A stretch of 64,000 nt of DNA from MVYY01 sp012517575 (GTDB taxonomy: Bacteria > Bacteroidota > Bacteroidia > Bacteroidales > Paludibacteraceae): positions 124,001-188,000 of the forward strand of contig JAVLUG010000027.1 of the NCBI GenBank assembly GCA_031629035.1, in the 5' to 3' direction. The position numbers and the translations under genes were made by a program. The notes under the pieces are model-generated. The model made no database searches. It had not been told where the DNA came from and saw only the letters and a list, made by a program, of their open reading frames with translations. Below, piece by piece: positions 17,001 through 26,169 of the stretch; the first letter of the stretch is position 1, and the number at the start of each line of letters is the position of its first letter.

Positions 17001-17224
17001 GCGATGGATCATACTTGCGTTTCAAAACTTTGGAAATAGGTTATACCATTCCCAAGCGACTTTCTACTATGTGGCATATCAACAGCATGCGTGTGTATTT
17101 CGTAGGGTCTAACCTTTTTGTTTGGGATAGTCTTAAACTCTGGGATCCTGAGCTGGGTAGTGGTAACGGAATGGCTTATCCAATTACAAAAAGCTTTACC
17201 GGTGGTTTAACGGTTAGTTTGTAA
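14024..17224 (+). CDS. SusC/RagA-family TonB-dependent outer-membrane transporter
   Basis: A 1066-residue transporter that imports oligosaccharides across the outer membrane using TonB energy. It has a signal peptide (about 1-27), a CarboxypepD_reg-like domain (about 34-115, VSGTVVDENKEAMIGVSIFV), the NEVVVTG segment before the plug, the plug domain (about 130-238, with LVLVDGF and the SusC signature KDASATAIYGARGANGVI) and a long beta-barrel ending in an aromatic-poor GGLTVSL strand. The SusD partner follows after 44 bases. The Met at 14036 is an alternative start. No anti-sigma-interacting STN domain precedes the plug, consistent with control by a regulator other than an ECF/anti-sigma pair. 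Confidence 0.96.
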   Translation: MKKIMKHKIIYAGILLLMLGILQNTFAQQSDLIQVSGTVVDENKEAMIGVSIFVKDQPGLGVTTDVNGNFKIKVKKNSTLVFSYVGYSKQEVEVEGRSKINVQMQPSESNVLNEVVVTGSGVQKKIAVTGAITNVDVKTLKLPTANITNALAGNIAGVISMQLSGEPGTNQSEFWIRGISTFGAGSGALVLVDGFERPFNEINIEDIESFSVLKDASATAIYGARGANGVILITTKKGDAGKINISGKVEYGYNTRTRTPEFVDGPTYATLLNEARRTRNLEPLYNDIELEIIKNNLDPDLYPNIDWKDVLLKDGAGTYRASINLNGGGSTARYYVSGSYLNEGGMYKTDKTLKDYNTNSNLERYNYRMNTDIDITKTTVLHTGVAGFLEKQNRAGLAQTYTITNLGDQTIATRIVNGDGINIWKSIVGYSPVATPLVYSNGLTPAYGTGDLTNPWVVATQTGYNESWRSKVETNITLDQNFDFITKGLRFTGRFAFDSDSRNNIRHIRWPEQHNTQRRRDSNGNLVFYRVSTERLMEQESDSWGERIYNLEGELAYDRTFAKTHSVSLFLKYAQREQAETSNVGNDIVRGIPHRDQSLSGRASYNFKSRYFVEFNGGYTGSEVFKTGHQFGFFPAISGAWNISEEPIVRNLTSIFDMLKIRYSYGQVGNNKIMKGDVEVRFPYVGSIGTIGGYNYGDLGSPNYSGLSSEGSLSDYPGLHIAEYAADYLTWEVATKHDLGIDFNMWNNKFSGVFDVFKDTRSDIYMQRTHLSQITGITSQPWANIGKMENLGFDGQFNINQKIDQVEMTMRGNITYTRNKVLEYDEEANALPYKMTEGYRWQQAKGLIALGLFESYDEIRNSPKQEFGDYMPGDIKYKDINGDGVINDNDIVAIGATRIPNLVYGLGASAMWRGFDVNVHFQGAGKSSYFINGPAVYPFSEVLQGNTLPWGNILTDMVGNYWSESNPNPNAKYPRLSYGGNANNYRESTFWLRDGSYLRFKTLEIGYTIPKRLSTMWHINSMRVYFVGSNLFVWDSLKLWDPELGSGNGMAYPITKSFTGGLTVSL

Positions 17225-17268
17225 TAATTAGTTTATATTTAAAAGTAAAACTTTATAGTTAAGAAATT

Positions 17269-19497
17269 ATGAAAGTGAAAATCAAAAATCTTGTTTATTT
17301 GCTTATCACGTTAATTGTGGTTCAGACATTTACTGCTTGCAAAGATTATTTGAATGTAGAGTATCTTGTCGATGACCAACGCGATGTGCAAGATGTGTTT
17401 GAAAGTATGGACTACTCAAAGCAATGGTTGGCTGGTGTATATAGTCATTTACGCAATCGAGACAACTGGGATGTTTGCACTAAGGAACAAAATGCCAATC
17501 AATTCAACTTTATTTCGGACGATATGTATTATACAGACCGAGAAAAAGAAGGAGATAAAGTTTTTGGACAGTTGGCTTCATATCGTATTTATCGCGCAGG
17601 TCAATACACTGAACAATTTTTGCAGGAACAGTGGCAACAATGTTACATTGGTATCAGGGATGCTTCTATTTATATCCATAATATTGATCAGTTGGTTAAT
17701 GGCGATAATATTCGTGAAGGAATGAATGCGGAACAATTGGCACAATATATTAAGGAAACAAAAGCAGAAGCTCGTTTTTTGCGTGCTTATTACTATTGGG
17801 AATTATTGCGTAAATATGGTCCTATTCCCATTTTGCCTGATGAAGGCGTTAATTTTACCGATAGTTACGAAGAACTTTCAATCCCTCGCAGCCGGTACGA
17901 TGTATGTGCAGAATATATTGCCTCTGAATTGGCTTTGGCAGCGATAGATTTACCACGCAGGAGTGAAAGAACAAATCGTGAAGTTTGCAAACCTACCAAA
18001 GGAGCAGCATTGGCGGCTCGGGCCAAAGTATATTTGTTTGCTGCCAGTCCGCAATATAATGGTAATACGAGTGAGTATGCAAGTAAACTGATTAATTACG
18101 ATGGGACGCCACTCATTGATCCCGAATACAAGGAAGAACGGTGGGCAAAAGCAGCAGCAGCTGCCAAAGAAGTGATGGACTTGGGAGATTATAATCTTTA
18201 TACTGTACCTAAAAGGCAGACAAGTTCAGGAAACATGAAGGGATCGCAAGGTTCGTTACTCGCATTTGACTATTATCGTTATCCGAAAACCATTGAGCCC
18301 GGAGCTAAAATTGTTTCGGATGGTAAAAATGGTTGGATGCTTCAACAAGTTACTGTTCCGGGATACTCCGACCAAAACTTTCCCCAAGGTTGGGCTGATA
18401 TTGATCCTGAAGAATCATATCGCCAATTGTTTGACGGATCTCTGACGGCCTATTCTAATCCAGAATTGATATTTACGCGTGGCTATGGTAGCGAAATGGA
18501 CAATCTTTCATTGCATCAAATGCCTCGCTCATTGGGTGGATGGAATTGTCACGGTCTGACAATGAAAATGTATGATGCTTATTATATGGCAGATGGTAGT
18601 GATTTTTACCGTTACAAAGAAGGCGTAGACGATAAGGGCAACTCTTATTTTTATAGTGATCCTAATGCTGTGGTGCCCGATTATGCCAAAGGTTATACTC
18701 AAAGTAAGACTTCGAGAAATTTTGATTATTATTCTAAATGGGCTCCATTGACACCGGATGTGTCTTTGCAAAATGCCAATCGTGAACCGCGTTTTTATGC
18801 ATCTGTAGCTTACAATGGAAGTATTTGGGAAAATGAAGGTTCCAGTATTAATGACAATAAACGTTATGCTCAGGTATTTACTTATCGTGATGGTGGAGAT
18901 GGAAAAGATGCTTCCGGATTCTATTATTGGACAGGAATCGGTATCCGAAAGTATTATAATCCGTCCGACTGGAGTGGAAGTCGAATATCCAAAGCCGAAC
19001 CGGCGATTCGTTATGCTGAAGTGTTGCTTACTTATGCCGAAGCGCTGAATGAATTGACCGGAACATATACCATTCCTACTTATGATGGAACTGGAACGAT
19101 AACGGTAAGCCGCAATCAGGCGGAAATCAGTAAAGGTTTGCGTCCAGTTAGAGTTCGCGCCGGACTTAAAGATTTTACGGATGATTATTTTGCTGATAAA
19201 AATGAAATGCGTAAACGTATTAAACGCGAATGGCAGATAGAATTTATGGGAGAGGCTCATCGTTATTATGACTTGCGTCGTTGGAAAGATGCTGAACGTG
19301 AAGAAGCTATGCCTGTTTGGGGTTACAACATGGACATGACATCGACACAAAAAGATTTGTGGCATATTCCTCATGAAATTTCCAACGTGCCTGCAATTTT
19401 TGCGGAAAAAATGTACCTCTGGCCTATTCTGCAGGACGAATTAAGGAAAGACAGAAAATTAACTCAAAATCCGGGTTGGAAAACATTTGATGAATAA
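17269..19497 (+). CDS. SusD/RagB-family glycan-binding lipoprotein
   Basis: A 742-residue lipoprotein with lipidated Cys24 (QTFTAC). Family features are the N-terminal ACKDYLNVE start, the TPR-like helical core with KETKAEARFLRAYYYWELLRKYGPIPIL, and the C-terminal block IKREWQIEFMGEAHRYYDLRRWKDAE. SusD lids the SusC barrel and binds the glycan at the cell surface. It is longer than many members (about 500-650), with the extra length in the middle. The first 24 residues are almost the same as those of the next gene product, a sign of shared signal-peptide origin. Confidence 0.95.
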   Translation: MKVKIKNLVYLLITLIVVQTFTACKDYLNVEYLVDDQRDVQDVFESMDYSKQWLAGVYSHLRNRDNWDVCTKEQNANQFNFISDDMYYTDREKEGDKVFGQLASYRIYRAGQYTEQFLQEQWQQCYIGIRDASIYIHNIDQLVNGDNIREGMNAEQLAQYIKETKAEARFLRAYYYWELLRKYGPIPILPDEGVNFTDSYEELSIPRSRYDVCAEYIASELALAAIDLPRRSERTNREVCKPTKGAALAARAKVYLFAASPQYNGNTSEYASKLINYDGTPLIDPEYKEERWAKAAAAAKEVMDLGDYNLYTVPKRQTSSGNMKGSQGSLLAFDYYRYPKTIEPGAKIVSDGKNGWMLQQVTVPGYSDQNFPQGWADIDPEESYRQLFDGSLTAYSNPELIFTRGYGSEMDNLSLHQMPRSLGGWNCHGLTMKMYDAYYMADGSDFYRYKEGVDDKGNSYFYSDPNAVVPDYAKGYTQSKTSRNFDYYSKWAPLTPDVSLQNANREPRFYASVAYNGSIWENEGSSINDNKRYAQVFTYRDGGDGKDASGFYYWTGIGIRKYYNPSDWSGSRISKAEPAIRYAEVLLTYAEALNELTGTYTIPTYDGTGTITVSRNQAEISKGLRPVRVRAGLKDFTDDYFADKNEMRKRIKREWQIEFMGEAHRYYDLRRWKDAEREEAMPVWGYNMDMTSTQKDLWHIPHEISNVPAIFAEKMYLWPILQDELRKDRKLTQNPGWKTFDE

Positions 19498-19515
19498 AAT
19501 AAAAAAATTATATAC

Positions 19516-20535
19516 ATGAAAACTGCTTTAAAAAACCTTGTTCATCTGCTTATTGTAATAATCGTTGCACAGACTTTTTCTTCCTGCAACGATGAGTGGA
19601 AAGATGAACAATACATAAAATATGTATCGTTTGTGCGTTCGGGATATGTGGATACATACCTCAATACCAACACTGCCGATGGAATGGTTCATTACAAAAT
19701 TCCTATTGAAATAAGTGGTTCTACCAAAAACGATAAAGATGTGACGGTTAATGTTGTCATCGATCCTGATACGCTTACTGCATTCAACAGGGAAACCTAT
19801 TTTACAAGAACCGACCTTTTTTACAGGCAACTCGATGAAAAGTATTACAATTTTCCAAATGGAATGACCGTAACGATTCCGGCAGGCAAAGATATTGGTT
19901 ATCTGAATGTTGATTTCAATATTCGTAATCTGGATTTGGTAGAAAAATATGTTTTACCTCTGAGAATAGAATCAACTTCTGAATATGTTCCTTCTCCAAA
20001 AAAGTATTATAAACGGAGTTTGATGCGTATTATCCCGTTTAATTATTTTTCAGGCACATACTCGGCTGGAGCCGGACAGATAACTTCGACTACCAATGGT
20101 GTAACAAACACAACTCCAACTTCGGTGGCTACGCGTGAAATGCGTTATGTCAACGACAGTACCGTATTCTTTTATGCTGGTCTCACCGAAGAAGATGCGC
20201 GCAATCGTTCGCTTTACAAGATTCAGGTGAAGTTTAATTCCGATATGACGGTAACGCTTACTGCTGATAGTGCCCGAATCAATTTTGTTGCCGATACGAG
20301 TATTGACCCGAAAACAGGCAAGTCAAAATGTTCCTATGAAATTAAAGAAGAAATGGACGCTTTACAGCCATATTTACTTATTCGGACATTGACTTTGAAT
20401 TTGCAGTATCGCTATGATGATGTTACCAATCCTTATTATACGGTAACTTATAATTTCAAAGGCTCTTATACTTTGGAACGCCGTAGAAATACTCAAATTC
20501 CCGAAGAAGACCAACAAGAGATATTTGAATGGTAG
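19516..20535 (+). CDS. DUF1735-type surface lipoprotein (SGBP-like)
   Basis: A 339-residue lipoprotein with Cys24 (QTFSSC). The N-terminal half (about 35-165) looks like a DUF1735/BT_3987-type immunoglobulin-like domain, with YKIPIEISGSTKNDKDVTV and NGMTVTIPAGKDIGYLNVDF. The C-terminal half (about 170-335) is beta-rich with an end resembling DUF4361/lipocalin-like domains (YYTVTYNFKGSYTLERR). Such proteins commonly sit third after SusC and SusD and bind glycan at the surface. The spacing of 18 bases from the SusD stop indicates one operon. A hairpin follows the stop. Confidence 0.82.
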   Translation: MKTALKNLVHLLIVIIVAQTFSSCNDEWKDEQYIKYVSFVRSGYVDTYLNTNTADGMVHYKIPIEISGSTKNDKDVTVNVVIDPDTLTAFNRETYFTRTDLFYRQLDEKYYNFPNGMTVTIPAGKDIGYLNVDFNIRNLDLVEKYVLPLRIESTSEYVPSPKKYYKRSLMRIIPFNYFSGTYSAGAGQITSTTNGVTNTTPTSVATREMRYVNDSTVFFYAGLTEEDARNRSLYKIQVKFNSDMTVTLTADSARINFVADTSIDPKTGKSKCSYEIKEEMDALQPYLLIRTLTLNLQYRYDDVTNPYYTVTYNFKGSYTLERRRNTQIPEEDQQEIFEW

Positions 20536-20550
20536 AAACGTATTTTATAC

Positions 20551-20586
20551 TTTAGGTTTCCAAGTCCACAACTTGTGAAACCTGAA
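20551..20586 (+). terminator. Hairpin between the SusCD operon and the enzyme genes
   Basis: AGGTTTC (20554-20560) pairs with GAAACCT (20577-20583), with outer T/A pairs and an inner AAGT/ACTT stem. No T run follows, so it looks more like an mRNA 3'-end stabiliser, processing site or weak attenuator than a strong terminator. It could let the uptake genes be more abundant than the enzymes. Confidence 0.5.
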
Positions 20587-20645
20587 GTTCAAAATAATTT
20601 CAAGATCTATAAAACTAAATTATCAATTATTTAAATTTAATTTAC

Positions 20646-23600
20646 ATGAAGGCAATCAAGACTTTTTTTACGTTGTTGTGTCTTGCCGCTTTTTCGTGGC
20701 AAGGGCAGGCTCAATCGCTTGTGTCGGTTTATTCCGGCACATCGTTGCCAACCGCGCAAGGTTGGACTGAGTTACGATTTGATTCGACTATGGTGTGGGA
20801 AGAGGCTGCAAAAAATTTGTTGGCACCTCCTACTGAGCTTTCGGCTATTGCCGGCACGGCTCTCAAACTGAAAGCCAATCAGGCACTCGATGCTTATGGC
20901 TATCCACTTTATTCGCAGTTGGGCTATTATTTGCCAAACATTGGTTTTTCGGCAGCTATTGGTTACACTGTAGAGTTTAAAGCCAAAGTTGTTAATTCTC
21001 CAGATGGGGCATTTACTGTTTCCGGTGTCGGGGCAGGTAAAGGTTTTCGTTTGGAATTTTCCAACAATCTGCTTACAGAACATGCCAATGTATTGGATAC
21101 TGTTCGCGTGTTAAGCACGGCCAGTACTACTGATGGTTTCCATGTTTATCGTGTAGCCGTTGCTCCTGATGACAAGGTGCGCGTGTGGCGCGATGGCGTT
21201 TTGCTGGGAACTTTGCCGCTGCAAACTTTCAAACTGGATAACATTATGAATGATGGCGGTTTTGAGAATGGGCAAGATGCTTCGTTACATGGATGGAATT
21301 GGACTGATACTGGATTACCCGGTACGTTGACTGTTAGTAACGATCCTAAATACGTTCATACCGGAAAATATGGTTTGTTTGTTGATAAAGGATTTCATAA
21401 AAACGAATTTGTCCCGGTTAAGCCACTTGCAGCTTATGATATGAGTGTATGGGGAAAAACTTTGAATTATCCCGATGGAAGTGGACACTGGCGCGACATG
21501 AACGGTTGGTTTGATCCTGCAGGAGAACAGGCAATGTATGCTGTTGGAGATAAAAATAACCCTGACTGGAAAGAATATAAATGGCGCGATGATTGGCGCA
21601 ATACTCAAGGCATGTGGGGTGGCGGAAGTCAATTGCGTTATATTATTGAAACTAAAACTGGTGAAGCCAATGATAACCAAATGGCTTATGACGATATTTT
21701 GTTTACCGAACGTATTACTCCTTCGCGTATTCCAGCCAATGCAGTAAATCTTTTCCCTAATGGAGATTTTGAAGACCCTGATTTTGATTATTTCCCTGCA
21801 GGCGATGCACGTAATGATACTTCTATCGTTAATCCGAAAAATTTTCAGTACTCACTTGTATATTATCCCGGTTGGGATGATACAAAAAAAAGTCAAATGC
21901 TTTACGACTGGGATGAAGCACCTTTCTGGCATCCTTTCTGGCATGCGCGCGTGCGTACGCAGAGTGGAAAACAAGGAAATGGTGAATCAGGCAATTTGTG
22001 GACTCGCAGTGGAAAACATTCATTACGTTACTTCAACTGCTTCAGCAATACCTGTCCTTATGGAACCGATTTCTCTGCTGATCGTTCACAAGGAAAGAAT
22101 ACGCCACTTCGCGCTGAACTCAATCTTGAAATCGGTAAAACTTATACTTTTTCATTTTGGTATCACTTCGCAAGTTGGGGTGGAGACCATTTGAAATTGC
22201 ATGTGGACAATGGTAGTGTTCAGCTTTGGTACAAAAATATTACCAACAGCGATTTTCCCAATTGGCAAAATGTTATTTTAACTTTTACAACTACTGCTGA
22301 CAATCATACCTTGAAGTTCTACACTGAAAATACCAATGGTGGTGATGGCAAATGGGGAGATCCGGGAGTGTTGTATTTCGACGACTTTTTCCTCTTTGAA
22401 GGACAACCGCTTCCCGCTTATGATGGAACTCATCTTTTCTTTGGAAAGCAAACCAGTACCAAAGAAGCAGAAGTAGAAATAGAATATGTGAAAATTGATA
22501 ATACTGGAGCTTTTCCTCCTACAGGTCAAGCATTTACTGATACTTACAAACCTAAAACAGCTCCATTGATGACAACTTGGGGAGAAGCAATTACAGCAGA
22601 TTATCCGGTTTCTCATCAGATTCTGAATGAATATCCGCGTCCACAACTTGTACGTGAGGGCTGGACAAACCTCAACGGGATTTGGAAATATGCCCGTAAG
22701 GCAAAAACCGGTTTTGGAACTTACGATCCCAACGAAACTTATCGGCAGGAAATTCTTGTTCCGTATCCTGTTGAATCGGCGCTATCAGGTATTAAAGATG
22801 AGGAATTTGCAAACCAGAATAAATCTTACGTTTACAAACGTGATGTAACCATAGCAAAACCGGCGGACAGCAAACGTGTTATTTTACATTTTGATGCTGT
22901 AGATTGGGAAAGTTATGTATTCGTAAATGGTACGCAAGTAGCTCATCATCAAGGTGGATTCGATCCATTCTCTGCTGATATTACCGATGCTTTGAATACA
23001 AGCGGTGAACAAGAAATTGTTGTTCAAGTGTTTGATCCAACTCAAGGGGGACAACCTTCAGGAAAACAAAATCCGAATCCATCCGGTTCATGGTATTCAC
23101 CTGCAAGCGGTATTTGGCAAACTGTATGGACAGAAGTTGTCAATCCGACTTATGTAACCAACTTATCACTTACGCCAGTTGATAATTCAGCTGTAAAAGT
23201 TAAAGTTGAAGCTGCAAATGCACAAGGAGCAACGGCTACCGTTAAAGTACTTGACGGCACTACCGAAGTAGCATCTGCTGATGTGGCAGTGGGGACCGAA
23301 ACTTCTATAGCTATTCCCAATCCAAAACTTTGGACACCTGAAAATCCATTTATTTATAATGTAAAGGTAGAATTGAAAAAAACTGGCTCAACTACTGACC
23401 AGGTAACTTCATACTTTGGTTTGCGTAAATTGGAAATCAAAAAATTACGCGGTAAACCCAGTATTTATCTGAATGGTAAACCTATATTCAGTTATGCTAC
23501 TCTTGATCATGGCTATTATCCTGATGGTATCTATACACCAGCTTCTTATGCAGTTATACGTCACGATCTGTCCAAACTGAAAGAACTTGGCTTTAATGCA

Positions 23601-26003
23601 GTACGTAAATTTGAAAAAATTGAACCAGCAATTTGGTATCATGTTGCCGATTCTCTTGGTTTATTGGTATGGCAGGATATTCCCGCTGCCAACATTGGCA
23701 CGCCTATAGCCGAGCTCAATACAGAAGCTGCCCGCAAAGCTAATTTCTTACGCGAAACAGCAGCTATGACTAATTCTATCCGTAATTTCCCGTCCATTAT
23801 TGCTTGGATTGCATTTAACGATAGTTGGGGTCAATATGAAAGTACAATTACCCATACCAAAAACACAGTTGATTTGCTTCGTTCACTGAACGATGGACGA
23901 TTGGTTGTACCGGAATCGGGTGGTGATCATTTTGAACTTGGTGATGTGGTAGCTTCTCATGGTTTACCTCTTCCCAATGTTCCTACCAATGCTTATAATG
24001 AACGTGCAATGGTTTGCGATGTTACTGGCAATTACAATTATGCTATTGGAGGACACCTTTGGAATACAAGTGCTTCGAGTGATATTAAAAACGATTCGAC
24101 TTATGCTGCACGCCTGAAAGAATTTGCTAATGCTGCTAAAAATTTGACTTTGCAGGGTTTAAGTGGTTTAGCTATGGTTCAGACAACGGATGTTGAAAAT
24201 GAAATCAATGGTTTGATGACCTACGACCGCAAAGTATATAAATTTGCCGGTAGTGATAGTGTTGCTGGAAAAGTTTTGAAAGCAAATACTGCTTTTATGA
24301 AATCCAAGATAGTTGCTCCTATTGTAAAAACTAGCGGGCAAGGTGGTGAAGAATGGAATTATCTTTCCGGAGCCAAAGGTATGGATGCTCCTGCAGCTGG
24401 ATGGAATTCAAACATAAATTTCGACGATAGTAGTTGGAAGAAAGGTCGTTCTGCGTTTGGTGGTAACATGTCTGTTGCATTTCCATGGAATACAATTTGG
24501 AAAGGTGATAACATTGAGCTCTATTTACGTAAAAAGGTAAATATTCCAGTTTTGGAAGCTGGTGACGCCTTGCAGTTTACCATGTTCTACGACGAAGATT
24601 TTGAATTCTATATCAATGGAGTATTGGCTTATGCTGCTACAGGTTGGTCTACCAATTATGTAAACTTCGATATTTACCCAGAGGCAAAAGCTGCGATTAA
24701 TTATGGTGGAGAAAACTTGTTTGCAATTCATATTGTCCAGAATACTGGTGGCTCGTGCATGGATTTGGGTGTAATGGCAAATTCCCTGTCTAATCCTATT
24801 GATTATGAGCCGGAACCAGTACAACCAGTTTGGAAAGATATAGCAACACCGGAAGATTGGATAAACATGAAAAATGATCTCAGCGGTTTCTATCGTTTAA
24901 CTGCCGATATTGATTTGTACAGTACTGTTTATTCAGAACCAATCGGTAATACCGACCAACCTTTCAAGGGATATATTGATGGTCAGAATCATACGGTTGT
25001 ATGTCCTGAAATTTCTGGTGGCGACCGTCTTGGTTTGTTTGGTTATGCTGATGGAGCCTTCTTCACCAACTTGCGTCTTACTGAAGCTTATGTGCATGGT
25101 GGGGCTGATGTTGGTGTATTGCTTGGACGTGGCAAGGGCATTACGGTAGAACATGTAGTATTTGATGATGATGGACAATATCAGAATGAAGTAGGCGGTC
25201 GTGATCATGTAGGTATGATTGCAGGTATGCTCGAAGCCGGGAAAGTAAATACAATTAAAAATGTGTATGTAGTAAATGGTAAAGTTGAATCAACCGAATG
25301 GCAGGCTGCCGGTCTCGTTGGAATTATTTGCGATACCCGTATTATAAATTCATACTACACCGGAACTGTTGCTATTACTGCTGCAGACAGATTGACTATT
25401 GAAAATCGTGATGCTGCTGGCATTGTTGCCCGTACCGAAGGTGGTAAAAACTACTTTAATGGGGTAATGTCGCTGGCTTCACAAGTCTTGAGCGCCTCTG
25501 GTAACGAATGGATTTCATACAATGGTGGTGGTTATATTGTTATTGATTCAACCACTTGCTTTACTCGTAACGATATGATTCTTGATCCTGTGTTTAATCC
25601 AACTCGTGGAGGTCAATTTGCTCGTGCTACGGAATCGATGAAACGTCCATTGGCAGATTTCAAAACCAGCGACTTGTATAAAGCAGCAGGTTGGGATTTC
25701 GATCGTATTTGGACGATACCTGAAGGTGGAGGATTCCCGGTATTTAAACCGATTATCAATGATGTTCCTTATGTGAATGGAAAAACATCAGGAAATGACT
25801 TGAAAGCTTATTCACTTGATGCACATGTGATAATGGAAGCTTCTCAACCTACTGCAGTATGGATTTACAACATAACTGGATCGTTGATGAAACGTACAGA
25901 TGTTCATGGCAAACAATCTGTTGCTCTTCCAATCGGAGTTTATATCATCAAATCCGTTGCAAATGGTGATGTAAAAGCTGTGAAGATTTTGAACAACAAG
26001 TAA
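20646..26003 (+). CDS. Giant GH2-like T9SS protein lacking both catalytic glutamates (putative pseudoenzyme)
   Basis: A 1785-residue exported protein. Order: signal (1-22), LamG-like module (about 24-200), two carbohydrate-binding-like modules starting NGGFEN (about 203) and NGDFED (about 374), GH2 sugar-binding, Ig-like and TIM-barrel domains (about 632-1210), the shared beta-sandwich module (about 1236-1380), GLUG-like repeats (about 1395-1640), and a T9SS C-terminal domain (last 70 residues, ending GVYIIKSVANG). Against its paralogue at 26170, the acid/base NE is N-D (Asp1059) and the nucleophile motif CGEYGG reads CDVTGN (Val1126). RKH is also RKF. The barrel is therefore probably inactive and may bind glycan. 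It is the first enzyme-type gene after the SusCD set. Frame and length are intact, so it is not a decaying gene. Confidence 0.88.
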   Translation: MKAIKTFFTLLCLAAFSWQGQAQSLVSVYSGTSLPTAQGWTELRFDSTMVWEEAAKNLLAPPTELSAIAGTALKLKANQALDAYGYPLYSQLGYYLPNIGFSAAIGYTVEFKAKVVNSPDGAFTVSGVGAGKGFRLEFSNNLLTEHANVLDTVRVLSTASTTDGFHVYRVAVAPDDKVRVWRDGVLLGTLPLQTFKLDNIMNDGGFENGQDASLHGWNWTDTGLPGTLTVSNDPKYVHTGKYGLFVDKGFHKNEFVPVKPLAAYDMSVWGKTLNYPDGSGHWRDMNGWFDPAGEQAMYAVGDKNNPDWKEYKWRDDWRNTQGMWGGGSQLRYIIETKTGEANDNQMAYDDILFTERITPSRIPANAVNLFPNGDFEDPDFDYFPAGDARNDTSIVNPKNFQYSLVYYPGWDDTKKSQMLYDWDEAPFWHPFWHARVRTQSGKQGNGESGNLWTRSGKHSLRYFNCFSNTCPYGTDFSADRSQGKNTPLRAELNLEIGKTYTFSFWYHFASWGGDHLKLHVDNGSVQLWYKNITNSDFPNWQNVILTFTTTADNHTLKFYTENTNGGDGKWGDPGVLYFDDFFLFEGQPLPAYDGTHLFFGKQTSTKEAEVEIEYVKIDNTGAFPPTGQAFTDTYKPKTAPLMTTWGEAITADYPVSHQILNEYPRPQLVREGWTNLNGIWKYARKAKTGFGTYDPNETYRQEILVPYPVESALSGIKDEEFANQNKSYVYKRDVTIAKPADSKRVILHFDAVDWESYVFVNGTQVAHHQGGFDPFSADITDALNTSGEQEIVVQVFDPTQGGQPSGKQNPNPSGSWYSPASGIWQTVWTEVVNPTYVTNLSLTPVDNSAVKVKVEAANAQGATATVKVLDGTTEVASADVAVGTETSIAIPNPKLWTPENPFIYNVKVELKKTGSTTDQVTSYFGLRKLEIKKLRGKPSIYLNGKPIFSYATLDHGYYPDGIYTPASYAVIRHDLSKLKELGFNAVRKFEKIEPAIWYHVADSLGLLVWQDIPAANIGTPIAELNTEAARKANFLRETAAMTNSIRNFPSIIAWIAFNDSWGQYESTITHTKNTVDLLRSLNDGRLVVPESGGDHFELGDVVASHGLPLPNVPTNAYNERAMVCDVTGNYNYAIGGHLWNTSASSDIKNDSTYAARLKEFANAAKNLTLQGLSGLAMVQTTDVENEINGLMTYDRKVYKFAGSDSVAGKVLKANTAFMKSKIVAPIVKTSGQGGEEWNYLSGAKGMDAPAAGWNSNINFDDSSWKKGRSAFGGNMSVAFPWNTIWKGDNIELYLRKKVNIPVLEAGDALQFTMFYDEDFEFYINGVLAYAATGWSTNYVNFDIYPEAKAAINYGGENLFAIHIVQNTGGSCMDLGVMANSLSNPIDYEPEPVQPVWKDIATPEDWINMKNDLSGFYRLTADIDLYSTVYSEPIGNTDQPFKGYIDGQNHTVVCPEISGGDRLGLFGYADGAFFTNLRLTEAYVHGGADVGVLLGRGKGITVEHVVFDDDGQYQNEVGGRDHVGMIAGMLEAGKVNTIKNVYVVNGKVESTEWQAAGLVGIICDTRIINSYYTGTVAITAADRLTIENRDAAGIVARTEGGKNYFNGVMSLASQVLSASGNEWISYNGGGYIVIDSTTCFTRNDMILDPVFNPTRGGQFARATESMKRPLADFKTSDLYKAAGWDFDRIWTIPEGGGFPVFKPIINDVPYVNGKTSGNDLKAYSLDAHVIMEASQPTAVWIYNITGSLMKRTDVHGKQSVALPIGVYIIKSVANGDVKAVKILNNK

Positions 26004-26028
26004 TTTAGTTTTATAGAATGAACTTTTC

Positions 26029-26063
26029 TCAGACTTGCCATTTTTATAAATTGGCAAGTCTGA
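26029..26063 (+). terminator. Strong hairpin after the GH2-like giant gene
   Basis: TCAGACTTGCCA (26029-26040) pairs perfectly with TGGCAAGTCTGA (26052-26063) across an 11-base loop, a 12-bp stem. There is no T run right after it, so it may be a partial terminator or an RNA stability element. It is followed 20 bases later by the palindromic repeat copy A. Confidence 0.55.
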
Positions 26064-26082
26064 CGAAGTTCTAAAAAATCAT

Positions 26083-26143
26083 CTCTGTGTTTTTTGATCG
26101 GGACACAGAGAACAAAAGGATTTCCTAAGAAATTTTTAGCAGA
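26083..26143 (+). repeat. Palindromic intergenic element, copy A
   Basis: CTCTGTGT (26083-26090) and ACACAGAG (26103-26110) flank a loop with TTTGATCGG (26093-26101), followed by GAACA, CTAAGAA and AGCAGA. The same loop core, stem layout and trailing blocks recur at 33987-34033. It lies directly before the GH2 gene at 26170. Confidence 0.55.
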
Positions 26144-26169
26144 ATTAATCATAAAAAAAGGATAGATAA

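Noticed and set aside
18529..19374. 281-codon minus-strand open frame inside susD
   Set aside because: It is the antisense shadow of a conserved SusD coding region, rich in Ile, Ser and Thr, with no recognisable domain.
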